DNA from: UBA9337 sp038331135
Lineage (GTDB): Bacteria; Patescibacteriota; Minisyncoccia; Moranbacterales; UBA9337
DNA length: 11,148 bases
Assembly: GCA_038331135.1 (NCBI GenBank)
Contig: JBBQOS010000031.1
Location: 1-11,148, forward strand
Direction of reading: 5' to 3'
The notes below the pieces were generated by a model. That model saw nothing but the letters and a program-made list of their open reading frames with translations. It did no database searches and had not been told where the DNA came from. The translations under genes and the position numbers were made by a program. Below, one piece after another: positions 5,601 through 11,148 of the stretch; positions within the stretch are counted from its first letter, which is position 1, and each line of letters opens with the position of its first letter.

Positions 5601-5668
5601 GGCTAGCCTCAGGGAGTAAACCCCCTCTGCCTATCGGCATCTCCCCTTTGAGTACAAGAGGGAGAGGT
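5601..5668. repeat. Palindromic element E in the glyA leader
   Basis: CTCCCCTTTG (5641-5650) pairs with CAAGAGGGAG (5655-5664), nine of ten positions counting one G-T, loop AGTA. CCTCT (5624-5628) can pair with AGAGG (5663-5667), repeating the nested layout of element B. A small GCC/GGC hairpin (5629-5638) and the palindrome GGCTAGCC (5601-5608) lie upstream. The element ends 24 bases before the glyA start codon. It interrupts no gene, but one reading frame through it gives KPPLPIGISPL, similar in style to the peptide encoded by element D. Confidence 0.6.
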
Positions 5669-5691
5669 CTAATAAGTAATAAAAATAAATT

Positions 5692-6927
5692 ATGAAAAAT
5701 CTAAAAAAAGTTGACAAAGAAGTTTATTCAGCTTTGAATGGTGAAATAAAAAGACAAGCTGAAGGATTAGAAATGATTGCCAGTGAAAATTATGTTTCCC
5801 GCGCAGTCTTAGAAGCACTCGGAACAGTTTTCACAAATAAGTACTCTGAAGGTTACCCAGGTAAGCGATATTATGGTGGTCAAGAATATACCGATATCGT
5901 AGAAAATATTGCTATCAATCGAGCCAAAAAACTTTTTGGTGCAGATCATATAAATGTCCAACCTCACTCAGGCGCGCCAGCCAACATGATTGCCTATAGT
6001 GCGGTTCTCAAACCTGGAGATAAAATTTTGGGAATGGATTTGTCTCATGGCGGTCATCTCACTCATGGTCATCCTGTAACTCTTTCAGCCAAGATTTATA
6101 AATTTATCGGTTATAAAACCGAAGCCAACGGAAAAATTGATTATGATAAGCTAGAAAAATTGGCGATAAAAGAAAAGCCACAAATGATATTGGCTGGATT
6201 TTCAGCTTATACTCGAAATTTGAATTATAAAAGATTTAGACAAATTGCTGATAAAGTAGGAGCAATTTTAATGATTGATATCGCGCACATCGCAGGATTA
6301 ATTGCTGGCAAAGCAATTCCAAATCCAGTGCCGTATTTTGATATTATAACTACCACTACTCATAAAACTTTGCGTGGGCCTCGCGGTGGAATGATAATGT
6401 GTAAAGCTAAATATGTAACTGCGATTGACAAGTCTGCTTTTCCAGGATTTCAGGGCGGACCGCATATGAATAACATTGCTGCCAAAGCAGTGGCTTTTGG
6501 TGAAGCGCTAAAACCGGAATTTAAAAAATATGCCAAGCAAATAATTATAAATGCAAAAGTTCTTGAAAAAGAATTAAAACAATATGGATTTAAGATGATG
6601 TTTGGAGGGACTGATAACCATATGGTGCTAGTAGATGTTTTTGGTAGTAAAGGAGTGACCGGTAAAGAAGCTGAAGTAGCGTTGGATAAAATTGGTATCA
6701 CTATTAATAAAAATATGATTCCCGATGACCCTAGAAGTCCAATGGATCCAAGTGGCGTACGCATTGGAACTCCTGCGATTACTACACGAGGAATGAAGGA
6801 AGCGGAAGTAAAGAAAATTGCTAACTGGATAAATGCTGCCATTGAAAATCATACTGATAAAAAAGTTTTAAATATTATTCGCAAAGAAGTAGTTAAGCTT
6901 TGCAAAAAATTTCCTTTAAATAAATAA
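5692..6927 (+). CDS. glyA: Serine hydroxymethyltransferase
   Basis: PLP enzyme that interconverts serine and glycine and loads tetrahydrofolate with a one-carbon unit; cytoplasmic. Its 411 residues match the family length. Motifs in order: LEMIASENYVS (26-36); YSEGYPGKRYYGGQEY (51-66); HSGAPANM (92-99, where many members have HSGSQAN); DLSHGGHLTHG (116-126); MIDIAHIAGLIAG (194-206), with the Asp that contacts the PLP ring; TTTTHKTLRGPRGG (220-233), with the PLP lysine at K225; and SGVRIGTPAITTRG (354-367). ATG 5692 matches the family N-terminus; no Shine-Dalgarno. It is expressed from its own promoter at 5540, has element E in its leader and element F after its stop, and no partner genes in an operon. 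It looks fully functional. Confidence 0.97.
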   Translation: MKNLKKVDKEVYSALNGEIKRQAEGLEMIASENYVSRAVLEALGTVFTNKYSEGYPGKRYYGGQEYTDIVENIAINRAKKLFGADHINVQPHSGAPANMIAYSAVLKPGDKILGMDLSHGGHLTHGHPVTLSAKIYKFIGYKTEANGKIDYDKLEKLAIKEKPQMILAGFSAYTRNLNYKRFRQIADKVGAILMIDIAHIAGLIAGKAIPNPVPYFDIITTTTHKTLRGPRGGMIMCKAKYVTAIDKSAFPGFQGGPHMNNIAAKAVAFGEALKPEFKKYAKQIIINAKVLEKELKQYGFKMMFGGTDNHMVLVDVFGSKGVTGKEAEVALDKIGITINKNMIPDDPRSPMDPSGVRIGTPAITTRGMKEAEVKKIANWINAAIENHTDKKVLNIIRKEVVKLCKKFPLNK

Positions 6928-6995
6928 TTTATCAAACAGAGCCTCCTCTTCTTCCTAAGGGGAGGATTGAGGAGGGATCAGCGGAAAAATTATTT
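6922..6995. repeat. Palindromic element F after glyA
   Basis: Outer arms AAATAATTT (6922-6930) and AAATTATTT (6987-6995), inner arms CCTCCTC (6942-6948) and GAGGAGG (6969-6975), in exact register. The centre is CCTAAGGGG. The outer arm overlaps the glyA stop codon. As in elements A and B, an A/T-rich outer repeat surrounds a pyrimidine/purine G/C-rich core. No T tract follows, so a terminator role is uncertain. Confidence 0.5.
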
Positions 6996-7004
6996 TGATT
7001 TTCA

Positions 7005-7034
7005 GTATAGACGCATTGTGCAATGCGTCTATAC
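7005..7034. repeat. Palindromic element G: perfect 14-bp inverted repeat before tRNA-Pro
   Basis: GTATAGACGCATTG (7005-7018) and CAATGCGTCTATAC (7021-7034) are exact inverse complements with TG between them. No T run follows, so it is not a normal intrinsic terminator. It ends four bases before the tRNA. Palindromes of the type GTAGAGACGC...GCGTCTCTAC are known from various bacterial genomes; membership in such a family is from memory and unchecked. Confidence 0.75.
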
Positions 7035-7038
7035 AAGA

Positions 7039-7109
7039 CGGGATGTAGTATAGTGGTAGTACGCAAGGCTGGGGGTCTTGTAGTCCGAGTTCGATTCTCG
7101 GCATCCCGA
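7039..7109 (+). tRNA. tRNA-Pro (anticodon GGG)
   Basis: The acceptor stem CGGGATG (7039-7045) pairs with CATCCCG (7102-7108), and C1-G72 is typical of bacterial tRNA-Pro. The anticodon stem CAAGG/TCTTG encloses the loop CTGGGGG, with anticodon GGG at 7071-7073, reading CCC and CCU. The T arm is CCGAG-TTCGATT-CTCGG. The discriminator is A7109 and CCA is not encoded, so CCA must be added after transcription. It is flanked by palindromic elements G and H. I see no clear promoter; the palindrome fills the space immediately upstream. Confidence 0.95.
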
Positions 7110-7151
7110 CAAAATGGATAATATCAATTGAAATAATGAAAGCGAAAACCT

Positions 7152-7259
7152 TGTCTTTGCGAGGAGGTACCCCGACGCGGCAATCTCGTACGAACATTAT
7201 TAAATTATATTTTAAGATTGCCACACCTATTTTGAGTACAAAATAATTTCGCAAAGACA
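7152..7259. repeat. Palindromic element H: nested 108-base inverted-repeat element
   Basis: Outer arms TGTCTTTGCGA (7152-7162) and TCGCAAAGACA (7249-7259) are perfect. Inner arms GGCAATCT (7179-7186) and AGATTGCC (7215-7222) are perfect. A further hairpin, TATTTTG-AGTA-CAAAATA, sits in the right half (7228-7245). It resembles the widespread GTCATTGCGAG...GGCAATCTC type of intergenic repeat found in many bacterial phyla, which looks like a non-autonomous mobile element; that match is from memory. No ORF is inside. It ends 21 bases before the RmlA-type gene. Confidence 0.7.
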
Positions 7260-7280
7260 GTTAATAAATAATTTAAAATT

Positions 7281-8099
7281 ATGAGTAATAGAAAAAACAA
7301 AATGAAAGGAATAATTTTAGCCGGTGGGACAGCCACGAGATTATTTCCAATGACAGCCACAACCAGCAAACAACTCTTGCCAGTTTATGATAGACAGATG
7401 ATTTTTTATCCGCTTAACACTTTGATTACTGCTGGAATAAAAGATATTTTAATTATTGTAGCGCCAGAGCATAGCGGTCAGTTTTTAAATTTATTAGGTT
7501 CGCTTTTCCGAAAATATGATATCCATATTTCCTTTGAGGTGCAGTCGGTGCCCCGAGGTTTAGCGGAGTCATTGATATTGGGAGAAAATCATATCGGCGA
7601 TGATAATGTAGCTTTGATTTTGGGAGATAATATATTTCAAGATGATTTCTCTGCTCAGATTAAAGCATTTAAATCTGGGGGGCATGTCTTTGCTAAAAAA
7701 GTGAACGACCCGGAAAGATTTGGAGTAGTGAAGTTTAACAAGAATAATCGAGCGGTGGAGATTGTCGAAAAACCCAAGGAGTGGATTAGTAATTATGCCG
7801 TGACGGGACTTTATCTTTATGATAATAAATGCGTAGAAATGGCCAAAAAAATGAAGCCCTCTGAAAGGGGGGAAATTGAAATTACTGATGTTAACAGAGC
7901 CTATTTGAAAAAGAGAGAATTGGAAGTAACTTTATTTGATGGAGAATGGTTGGATGCTGGTACTCCGGATTCATTGTTGGAAGCCAGCAGAATTGTAAAG
8001 GAGAAAGGAATTTCCAAAAATTTTCATCCGATTTTAGAAAAAGCGATTGATGAATTTAATGAAGAATTGAAGATTAGATCGAAAAAAAGACTTCAATAA
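7281..8099 (+). CDS. rfbA: RmlA-type glucose-1-phosphate thymidylyltransferase
   Basis: Joins a sugar 1-phosphate to an NTP, classically glucose-1-P and dTTP to dTDP-glucose, the first step toward dTDP-rhamnose. The NTP loop LAGGTATRLFPMTATTSKQL (13-32) has T-A where most members have S-G. Further signatures are PRGLAESLILGENHIGDDN (91-109), LGDNIF with metal-binding D116, VEKPKEWISNYAVTGLY (162-178), GEIEITDVNRAYL (197-209) and WLDAGTPDSLLEAS (223-236) with D225. At 272 residues it is somewhat shorter than typical RmlA (about 290) and ends in a basic tail. ATG 7281 is used; ATG 7302 (MKGIILAGG) matches the usual family start and may be right. No rmlB, rmlC or rmlD is in the window, so the final sugar is unknown. 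It begins a same-strand run of surface-glycan genes. Confidence 0.88.
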   Translation: MSNRKNKMKGIILAGGTATRLFPMTATTSKQLLPVYDRQMIFYPLNTLITAGIKDILIIVAPEHSGQFLNLLGSLFRKYDIHISFEVQSVPRGLAESLILGENHIGDDNVALILGDNIFQDDFSAQIKAFKSGGHVFAKKVNDPERFGVVKFNKNNRAVEIVEKPKEWISNYAVTGLYLYDNKCVEMAKKMKPSERGEIEITDVNRAYLKKRELEVTLFDGEWLDAGTPDSLLEASRIVKEKGISKNFHPILEKAIDEFNEELKIRSKKRLQ

Positions 8100-8204
8100 T
8101 GTTGAAGTTGTTCAAAATGTTCTAACTGTTGTAATTGGAATAAAATTGTTAATTAAATTCGTTGATGCATTAACTCATTAATTAAATAATTTAAAATATA
8201 AAAT

Positions 8205-9068
8205 ATGTCGAAAATAAAAAAAGCTATTATAGCAGTAGCGGGATCAGGGACGAGGCTTTTGCCTGGAACCAAATCTATGCCCAAGGAAATGTTACCCATT
8301 GTGGATAAGCCCATAATTCAGTTGGTAGTTGAGGAGTTGGTGGAAGCAGGGATTGAAGATATAATTTTCGTAACCAGATGGGACAAAAAACCCCTCGAAG
8401 ATCATTTTGATCATAGTATCGCGCTTGAAGCTGATTTGATAAAAAATGGCAAAGATGATCTTGCCAAAAGTATTTCTGATATCGCAGAAATGGCTAATTT
8501 TATTTATGTTCGTCAAAAAGGTCCTTATGGCAACGGAACCCCCGTTTTGTCAGCCGCTAGTTTAGTTGATGATGAGCCTTTTGTTTTTGTTTGGGGAGAT
8601 GATTTGGTAAAATCTGAAATTTCCTTTACGAAGCAAATGATAGAAGATTATGAAAAGAATGAACATTTGATGATTGGCGTGCAGGAAGTTTCTAAAGATG
8701 TGGTTAATAGATATGGTATTGTTAAGTTAAGAGAGGGGACTAATGAGATTGAAGATATTATAGAAAAACCATCTATTGAAGAAGCACCTTCGCAATTAGC
8801 TGATTTCGGAAGAATGATTTTAAACCAAGAGTTTATTAATATTCTCAGAGAAACATCTTTAGGAAAAGGAAATGAGCTTTGGATTACTGATGCTATAAAG
8901 CAATATGTGAGCCAAGGTGGAATTTTTTTGGCCAAAGAGCTAATAGATGGACAATGGCTAACTACTGGAGATCCACTTAATTATCTAAAAGCTATAATGG
9001 CCTATGCACTTGATCGGGAAGATGTAAAAGACGATTTGATAAATCACTTAAAGAGTCTAGGTATCTAA
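8205..9068 (+). CDS. galU: GalU-type UTP--glucose-1-phosphate uridylyltransferase
   Basis: Makes UDP-glucose from UTP and glucose-1-P for surface polysaccharides and glycolipids; cytoplasmic. 287 residues, normal length. The N-terminus VAGSGTRLLPGTKSMPKEML (11-30) is the family nucleotide-binding signature, followed by PIVDKPIIQLVVEE. Further features are YVRQKGPYGNGTPVL (101-115), where GalU usually has PxGLGHAV; WGDDLV (130-135); IIEKP (185-189); NELWITDAI (223-231, usually GEIQLTDA); and WLTTGDPLNYLKA (251-263, usually YDIGDKLGYLKA). These changes make it a divergent member, so another sugar or nucleotide is possible. ATG 8205 follows an A/T-rich leader almost identical to that of the upstream gene. 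The glycosyltransferase gene starts eight bases after its stop. Confidence 0.87.
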   Translation: MSKIKKAIIAVAGSGTRLLPGTKSMPKEMLPIVDKPIIQLVVEELVEAGIEDIIFVTRWDKKPLEDHFDHSIALEADLIKNGKDDLAKSISDIAEMANFIYVRQKGPYGNGTPVLSAASLVDDEPFVFVWGDDLVKSEISFTKQMIEDYEKNEHLMIGVQEVSKDVVNRYGIVKLREGTNEIEDIIEKPSIEEAPSQLADFGRMILNQEFINILRETSLGKGNELWITDAIKQYVSQGGIFLAKELIDGQWLTTGDPLNYLKAIMAYALDREDVKDDLINHLKSLGI

Positions 9069-9076
9069 AATTTAAA

Positions 9077-9823
9077 ATGAATCAATTTAAAATATTGGGA
9101 GTAAAAATAGATAATCTTTCTAAAAAAGAAATTATTGTCAAAGTGGATAATTTTTTAAGTGAAGATAAACTTCATCAAATAGCGACGGTTAATCCGGAAA
9201 TTATTCTCAAAGCTAAGGAAGATGAGGTGCTTTTTAATGTTTTAAATAAGGCAGATTTATGTTTGGCGGATGGAGTGGGAATTCGATTTGCCTTTTGGAG
9301 ATTTGGTCATCATTTACAAACCAGAATGACAGGCATCGATTTGATGTGGAAAATTTTAGAGATAGCCAATGAAAAACAACTGACGGTGCTACTCGTAGCC
9401 AGTAAAAATGGTCTAACCACTTGGCAGGAGACACGTGATGCGATTTTAACAGTGCATCCAGGCATTAAAATCAGTGGAGTATGCATCGATCCATCGGCGG
9501 GGCATTTTGATAGAAGCACGGAGCTTTCAAATTTAAATATAAAAGAGGGTCACACCAATTTTGATGTATTATTTTGTAATTTTGGAGCTCCATATCAAGA
9601 AAAATTTATTGCTAGTTTAAATCGTTGGAGCAGTTGGACCAGATTGGCCGTCGGGGTGGGGGGAAGTTTTGAATTCATTGCGGGTAAAATAAAACGCGCT
9701 CCTAAAATTATGAGATTCTTGGGTTTTGAATGGGTTTGGCGATTTGGTAAACAACCTAAGAGAATTAAGAGAATCATTAAAGCCACGATAATATTTCCAG
9801 TTAGAGTTTTGTTTAATAGATAA
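9077..9823 (+). CDS. TagA/WecG/CpsF-family glycosyltransferase (GT26)
   Basis: The family transfers a sugar, typically N-acetylmannosamine(uronate), from its UDP form to an undecaprenyl-linked sugar at the inner membrane surface, for wall polymer or surface glycan. 248 residues, normal length. T37 in IATVNPEI and D65 in LADGVGIRFA match the catalytic Thr and Asp described for a bacterial TagA. Further family motifs are TRMTGIDLMW (82-91), NFGAPYQEKFI, and the C-terminal GVGGSFEFIAGKIKRAP with FEWVWRF and KRIKRI. The basic, amphipathic C-terminus in TagA mediates membrane attachment and appears complete here. It is tightly coupled to galU (8-base gap), suggesting co-expression. The acceptor and donor cannot be told from sequence. 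Confidence 0.9.
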   Translation: MNQFKILGVKIDNLSKKEIIVKVDNFLSEDKLHQIATVNPEIILKAKEDEVLFNVLNKADLCLADGVGIRFAFWRFGHHLQTRMTGIDLMWKILEIANEKQLTVLLVASKNGLTTWQETRDAILTVHPGIKISGVCIDPSAGHFDRSTELSNLNIKEGHTNFDVLFCNFGAPYQEKFIASLNRWSSWTRLAVGVGGSFEFIAGKIKRAPKIMRFLGFEWVWRFGKQPKRIKRIIKATIIFPVRVLFNR

Positions 9824-9843
9824 ATTTTAAATTTACAAAAATA

Positions 9844-10431
9844 ATGAAAAGAAAAATAATTTTAGCCTCTAAATCTTATTGGAGAAAAATATTGCTTGAG
9901 CAAATTGGACTTAAGAATTTCGAAATAATAGAAAGTGATTACGAAGAGGATATGTCAGCCCTAGATGACCCAAGAGAATTGGCTAAATTTCTGGCTTTGA
10001 AAAAAGGGGAGGCCGTAGCAGAGAAATTTAAAGATGCCATTATTCTTTCGGGGGATACTTTTGTAGTTTTTGAAAATAAATTTATCGGCAAGCCCAAGGA
10101 TAGCGAGGATGCCAAAAAAACGCTCAGAATGTTTTCGGGCAAAGAGGTGACAGCTGTTTCTGGATATGCGATAATTGATACAAAAACAGGAAAGGTTATA
10201 AATGACGTAAATGAAGGCGTGGTTAAATTTAGAGATTTAAGTGATGAAGAAATTGATGATTATGTGGCAACGGGAGAATCCTTAAATTTGGCCGGATCAT
10301 TTGGAATAATGAAAAGAGGTGTGGTTTTATTTGAATCAGTAAGCGGTGATTTTTATTCAATTGTGGGTTTTCCTATCGGTAAAATTTATCTAGCCTTAAA
10401 AGAATTGGGAGTAAACGTTTTTAAAGATTAA
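9844..10431 (+). CDS. maf: Maf-like nucleoside-triphosphate pyrophosphatase
   Basis: Maf proteins hydrolyse non-canonical or excess NTPs (dTTP/UTP or modified nucleotides) to the monophosphate and are linked to house-cleaning and division arrest; cytoplasmic. 195 residues, normal length. Motifs: LASKSYWRKILL (7-18), LSGDTFVV (68-75) with D71, GKPKDSEDA (82-90) with K83, GKEVTAVSGYAI, and a C-terminal TGESLNLAGSFGI with SGDFYSIVGFPIG. The motif SPRR is SYWR here, so one of two conserved Arg is replaced by Trp. GADT is SGDT and the Lys of TGE...DKAG is Leu. Activity or specificity may be altered. It begins 20 bases after the glycosyltransferase gene; no terminator is visible after it. Confidence 0.87.
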   Translation: MKRKIILASKSYWRKILLEQIGLKNFEIIESDYEEDMSALDDPRELAKFLALKKGEAVAEKFKDAIILSGDTFVVFENKFIGKPKDSEDAKKTLRMFSGKEVTAVSGYAIIDTKTGKVINDVNEGVVKFRDLSDEEIDDYVATGESLNLAGSFGIMKRGVVLFESVSGDFYSIVGFPIGKIYLALKELGVNVFKD

Positions 10432-10492
10432 AATAAATTGACGATTTTGAATTTAAAAGTTAGAATTTAATAACTGGTAGATTTAATTATTT

Positions 10493-10524
10493 AGTTAACG
10501 AATTAACGCGTTAACAGATTAAAT
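10493..10524. repeat. Degenerate tandem tract with 8-base period after maf
   Basis: Four 8-base words, AGTTAACG, AATTAACG, CGTTAACA and GATTAAAT, share TTAA at positions 3-6. The tract includes the inverted repeat GTTAACG/CGTTAAC (10494-10500 and 10509-10515). A comparable run of words lies at 8160-8191. No terminator is formed. Confidence 0.4.
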
Positions 10525-10571
10525 AAAATATTTGACGACTGTCAGGAATGGTAAGAATCGATAAATATTTG

Positions 10572-10600
10572 TTGTCTAAATATTGACTATTGGATATTCT
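10572..10600 (+). promoter_or_regulatory. Probable promoter of tRNA-Val
   Basis: TTGTCT (10572-10577), a 17-base spacer and TATTCT (10595-10600) each match four of six consensus bases. Transcription would begin near 10607, five bases before the mature tRNA. The score is modest, but spacing and position fit. Confidence 0.45.
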
Positions 10601-10611
10601 CCAACGGAGTA

Positions 10612-10685
10612 GGGCGTATAGCTCAGCTGGTTAGAGCACTTGCATGACATGCAAGGGGTCTCTGGTTCAAGTCCAGATACGCCCA
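10612..10685 (+). tRNA. tRNA-Val (anticodon GAC)
   Basis: Acceptor GGGCGTA (10612-10618) pairs with TACGCCC (10678-10684). The D arm is GCTC...GAGC and the anticodon stem CTTGC/GCAAG encloses the loop ATGACAT, with anticodon GAC at 10646-10648. The T arm CTGG-TTCAAGT-CCAG is canonical, and the variable loop is short. The discriminator is A10685 followed by CCT, so CCA is not fully encoded. It reads GUC and GUU. Confidence 0.96.
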
Positions 10686-10737
10686 CCTATAAATAAACTT
10701 GAAAGAAGTTATCTTTAGTTGCGTAATATAAGGCGAA

Positions 10738-11148
10738 ATGATTAATTTAGAGGAATGTGAAAAAAAAGAAGATAGCGCGCTTGTGAAGCTATCTTTGAAA
10801 AATCAGGAATATTTTTATTGTATAATTTCCCGTTATGAAAAAGTAATCTTATATTATATTTTGAGAATTTCCTCTCTATCCAAAGAAGATGCAGAAGATA
10901 TTTTGCAAGAGGTTTTTATTAGTGTCTACAAAAATCTAAATGAGTTTGATAATAGTTTAAAATTTTCATCCTGGATTTATCGAATCGCACATAATAAAAC
11001 AATCAGTGCTTGGCGAAAAATTAAAGTTCGGCCCCAATCCGTCTCAACTAATGTAGCCGACGACCTGTTTAATTATATCCCTAGTGGTCAAGACATTTTG
11101 GGAGAGCTCGAAAAGAAACATACAGCCAAAGAACTACAAGCGTCATTA
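10738..11148 (+). CDS. ECF sigma-70 family factor, 3' end beyond the window
   Basis: An open frame of 137 codons runs from ATG 10738 to the window edge without a stop. It matches sigma region 2: a helical N-terminus, then DAEDILQEVFISVYKNLNEF (51-70, regions 2.1-2.2), FSSWIYRIAHN (77-87, region 2.3) and AWRKIK (91-96, region 2.4, -10 recognition). Residues 97-125 look like the linker, and TAKELQASL would begin region 4, which is cut off. Extracytoplasmic-function sigma factors direct RNA polymerase to stress or envelope genes; no anti-sigma gene is visible because the 3' side is missing. The start lies 53 bases after tRNA-Val, with only a weak AAGG ahead of it. Confidence 0.88.
   Translation, partial: MINLEECEKKEDSALVKLSLKNQEYFYCIISRYEKVILYYILRISSLSKEDAEDILQEVFISVYKNLNEFDNSLKFSSWIYRIAHNKTISAWRKIKVRPQSVSTNVADDLFNYIPSGQDILGELEKKHTAKELQASL

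Noticed and set aside
5504..5695. 63-codon plus-strand ORF between the zinc-ribbon gene and glyA
   Set aside because: It begins inside the terminator, crosses the glyA promoter and reads through palindromic element E. It has no ribosome site or domain.
6450..6842. 130-codon minus-strand ORF inside glyA
   Set aside because: Shadow of a well-conserved SHMT coding frame; no family resemblance of its own.
6955..7254. 99-codon minus-strand ORF after glyA
   Set aside because: It runs antisense through palindromes G and H and the whole tRNA-Pro gene, so it cannot be a real gene.
1159..10431. Recoding of TGA as glycine (genetic code 25, as in some CPR lineages)
   Set aside because: No recognised gene has an in-frame TGA and glycines are encoded by GGN throughout. 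TGA is simply unused as a stop in this small sample.
10819..10826. TGTATAAT as a promoter
   Set aside because: It lies inside the sigma-factor coding sequence with no -35 and no gene start after it.

Overview
The window looks like a small-genome, AT-rich bacterium, most plausibly from the Patescibacteria (Candidate Phyla Radiation). By eye G+C is about one third, almost every gene start lacks a Shine-Dalgarno sequence, both tRNA genes lack an encoded CCA end, and the spacers are full of short palindromes. Recognised genes read through with the standard code: none contains an in-frame TGA and none of the complete genes stops at TGA (all TAA or TAG). The lineage assignment is inference; no phylogenetic marker was compared.

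Layout. 1-770: a module bounded by two copies of a hairpin with the same loop but different stems (80-116 and 734-770). It holds a possible 59-codon ORF, a four-helix membrane protein and a terminator. 666-1158: non-coding, with palindromes, a degenerate 8-base periodic tract and an extended -10 promoter. 1159-5084: pheS, an unrecognised 122-codon ORF wedged into the pair, and pheT, whose tRNA-binding domain carries two in-frame palindromic insertions. 5109-5536: a strong hairpin, a 66-residue zinc-ribbon protein with the only clear Shine-Dalgarno in the window, and a textbook terminator. 5540-6927: promoter and glyA. 6928-7280: tRNA-Pro(GGG) surrounded by three palindromic elements. 7281-10431: same-strand run of an RmlA-type nucleotidyltransferase, a GalU-type uridylyltransferase, a TagA/WecG-type glycosyltransferase and a Maf-type nucleotide pyrophosphatase. 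10572-11148: promoter, tRNA-Val(GAC) and the 5' part of an ECF sigma factor cut by the window edge.

The genes fall into translation (PheRS, glyA one-carbon supply, two tRNAs) and cell-surface glycan precursors (NDP-sugar synthesis, then a lipid-linked glycan glycosyltransferase). All convincing protein genes lie on the plus strand.

The most unusual content is a set of short hairpin elements. One family has a CTCCC...GGGAG core and occurs in 5' leaders (pheS, glyA), after glyA, and twice inside pheT, where it is translated. A second type keeps an 18-base segment constant while its stems change but still pair. Together they resemble the in-gene palindromic elements known from Rickettsia (RPE), but their mobility and function here are unproven.
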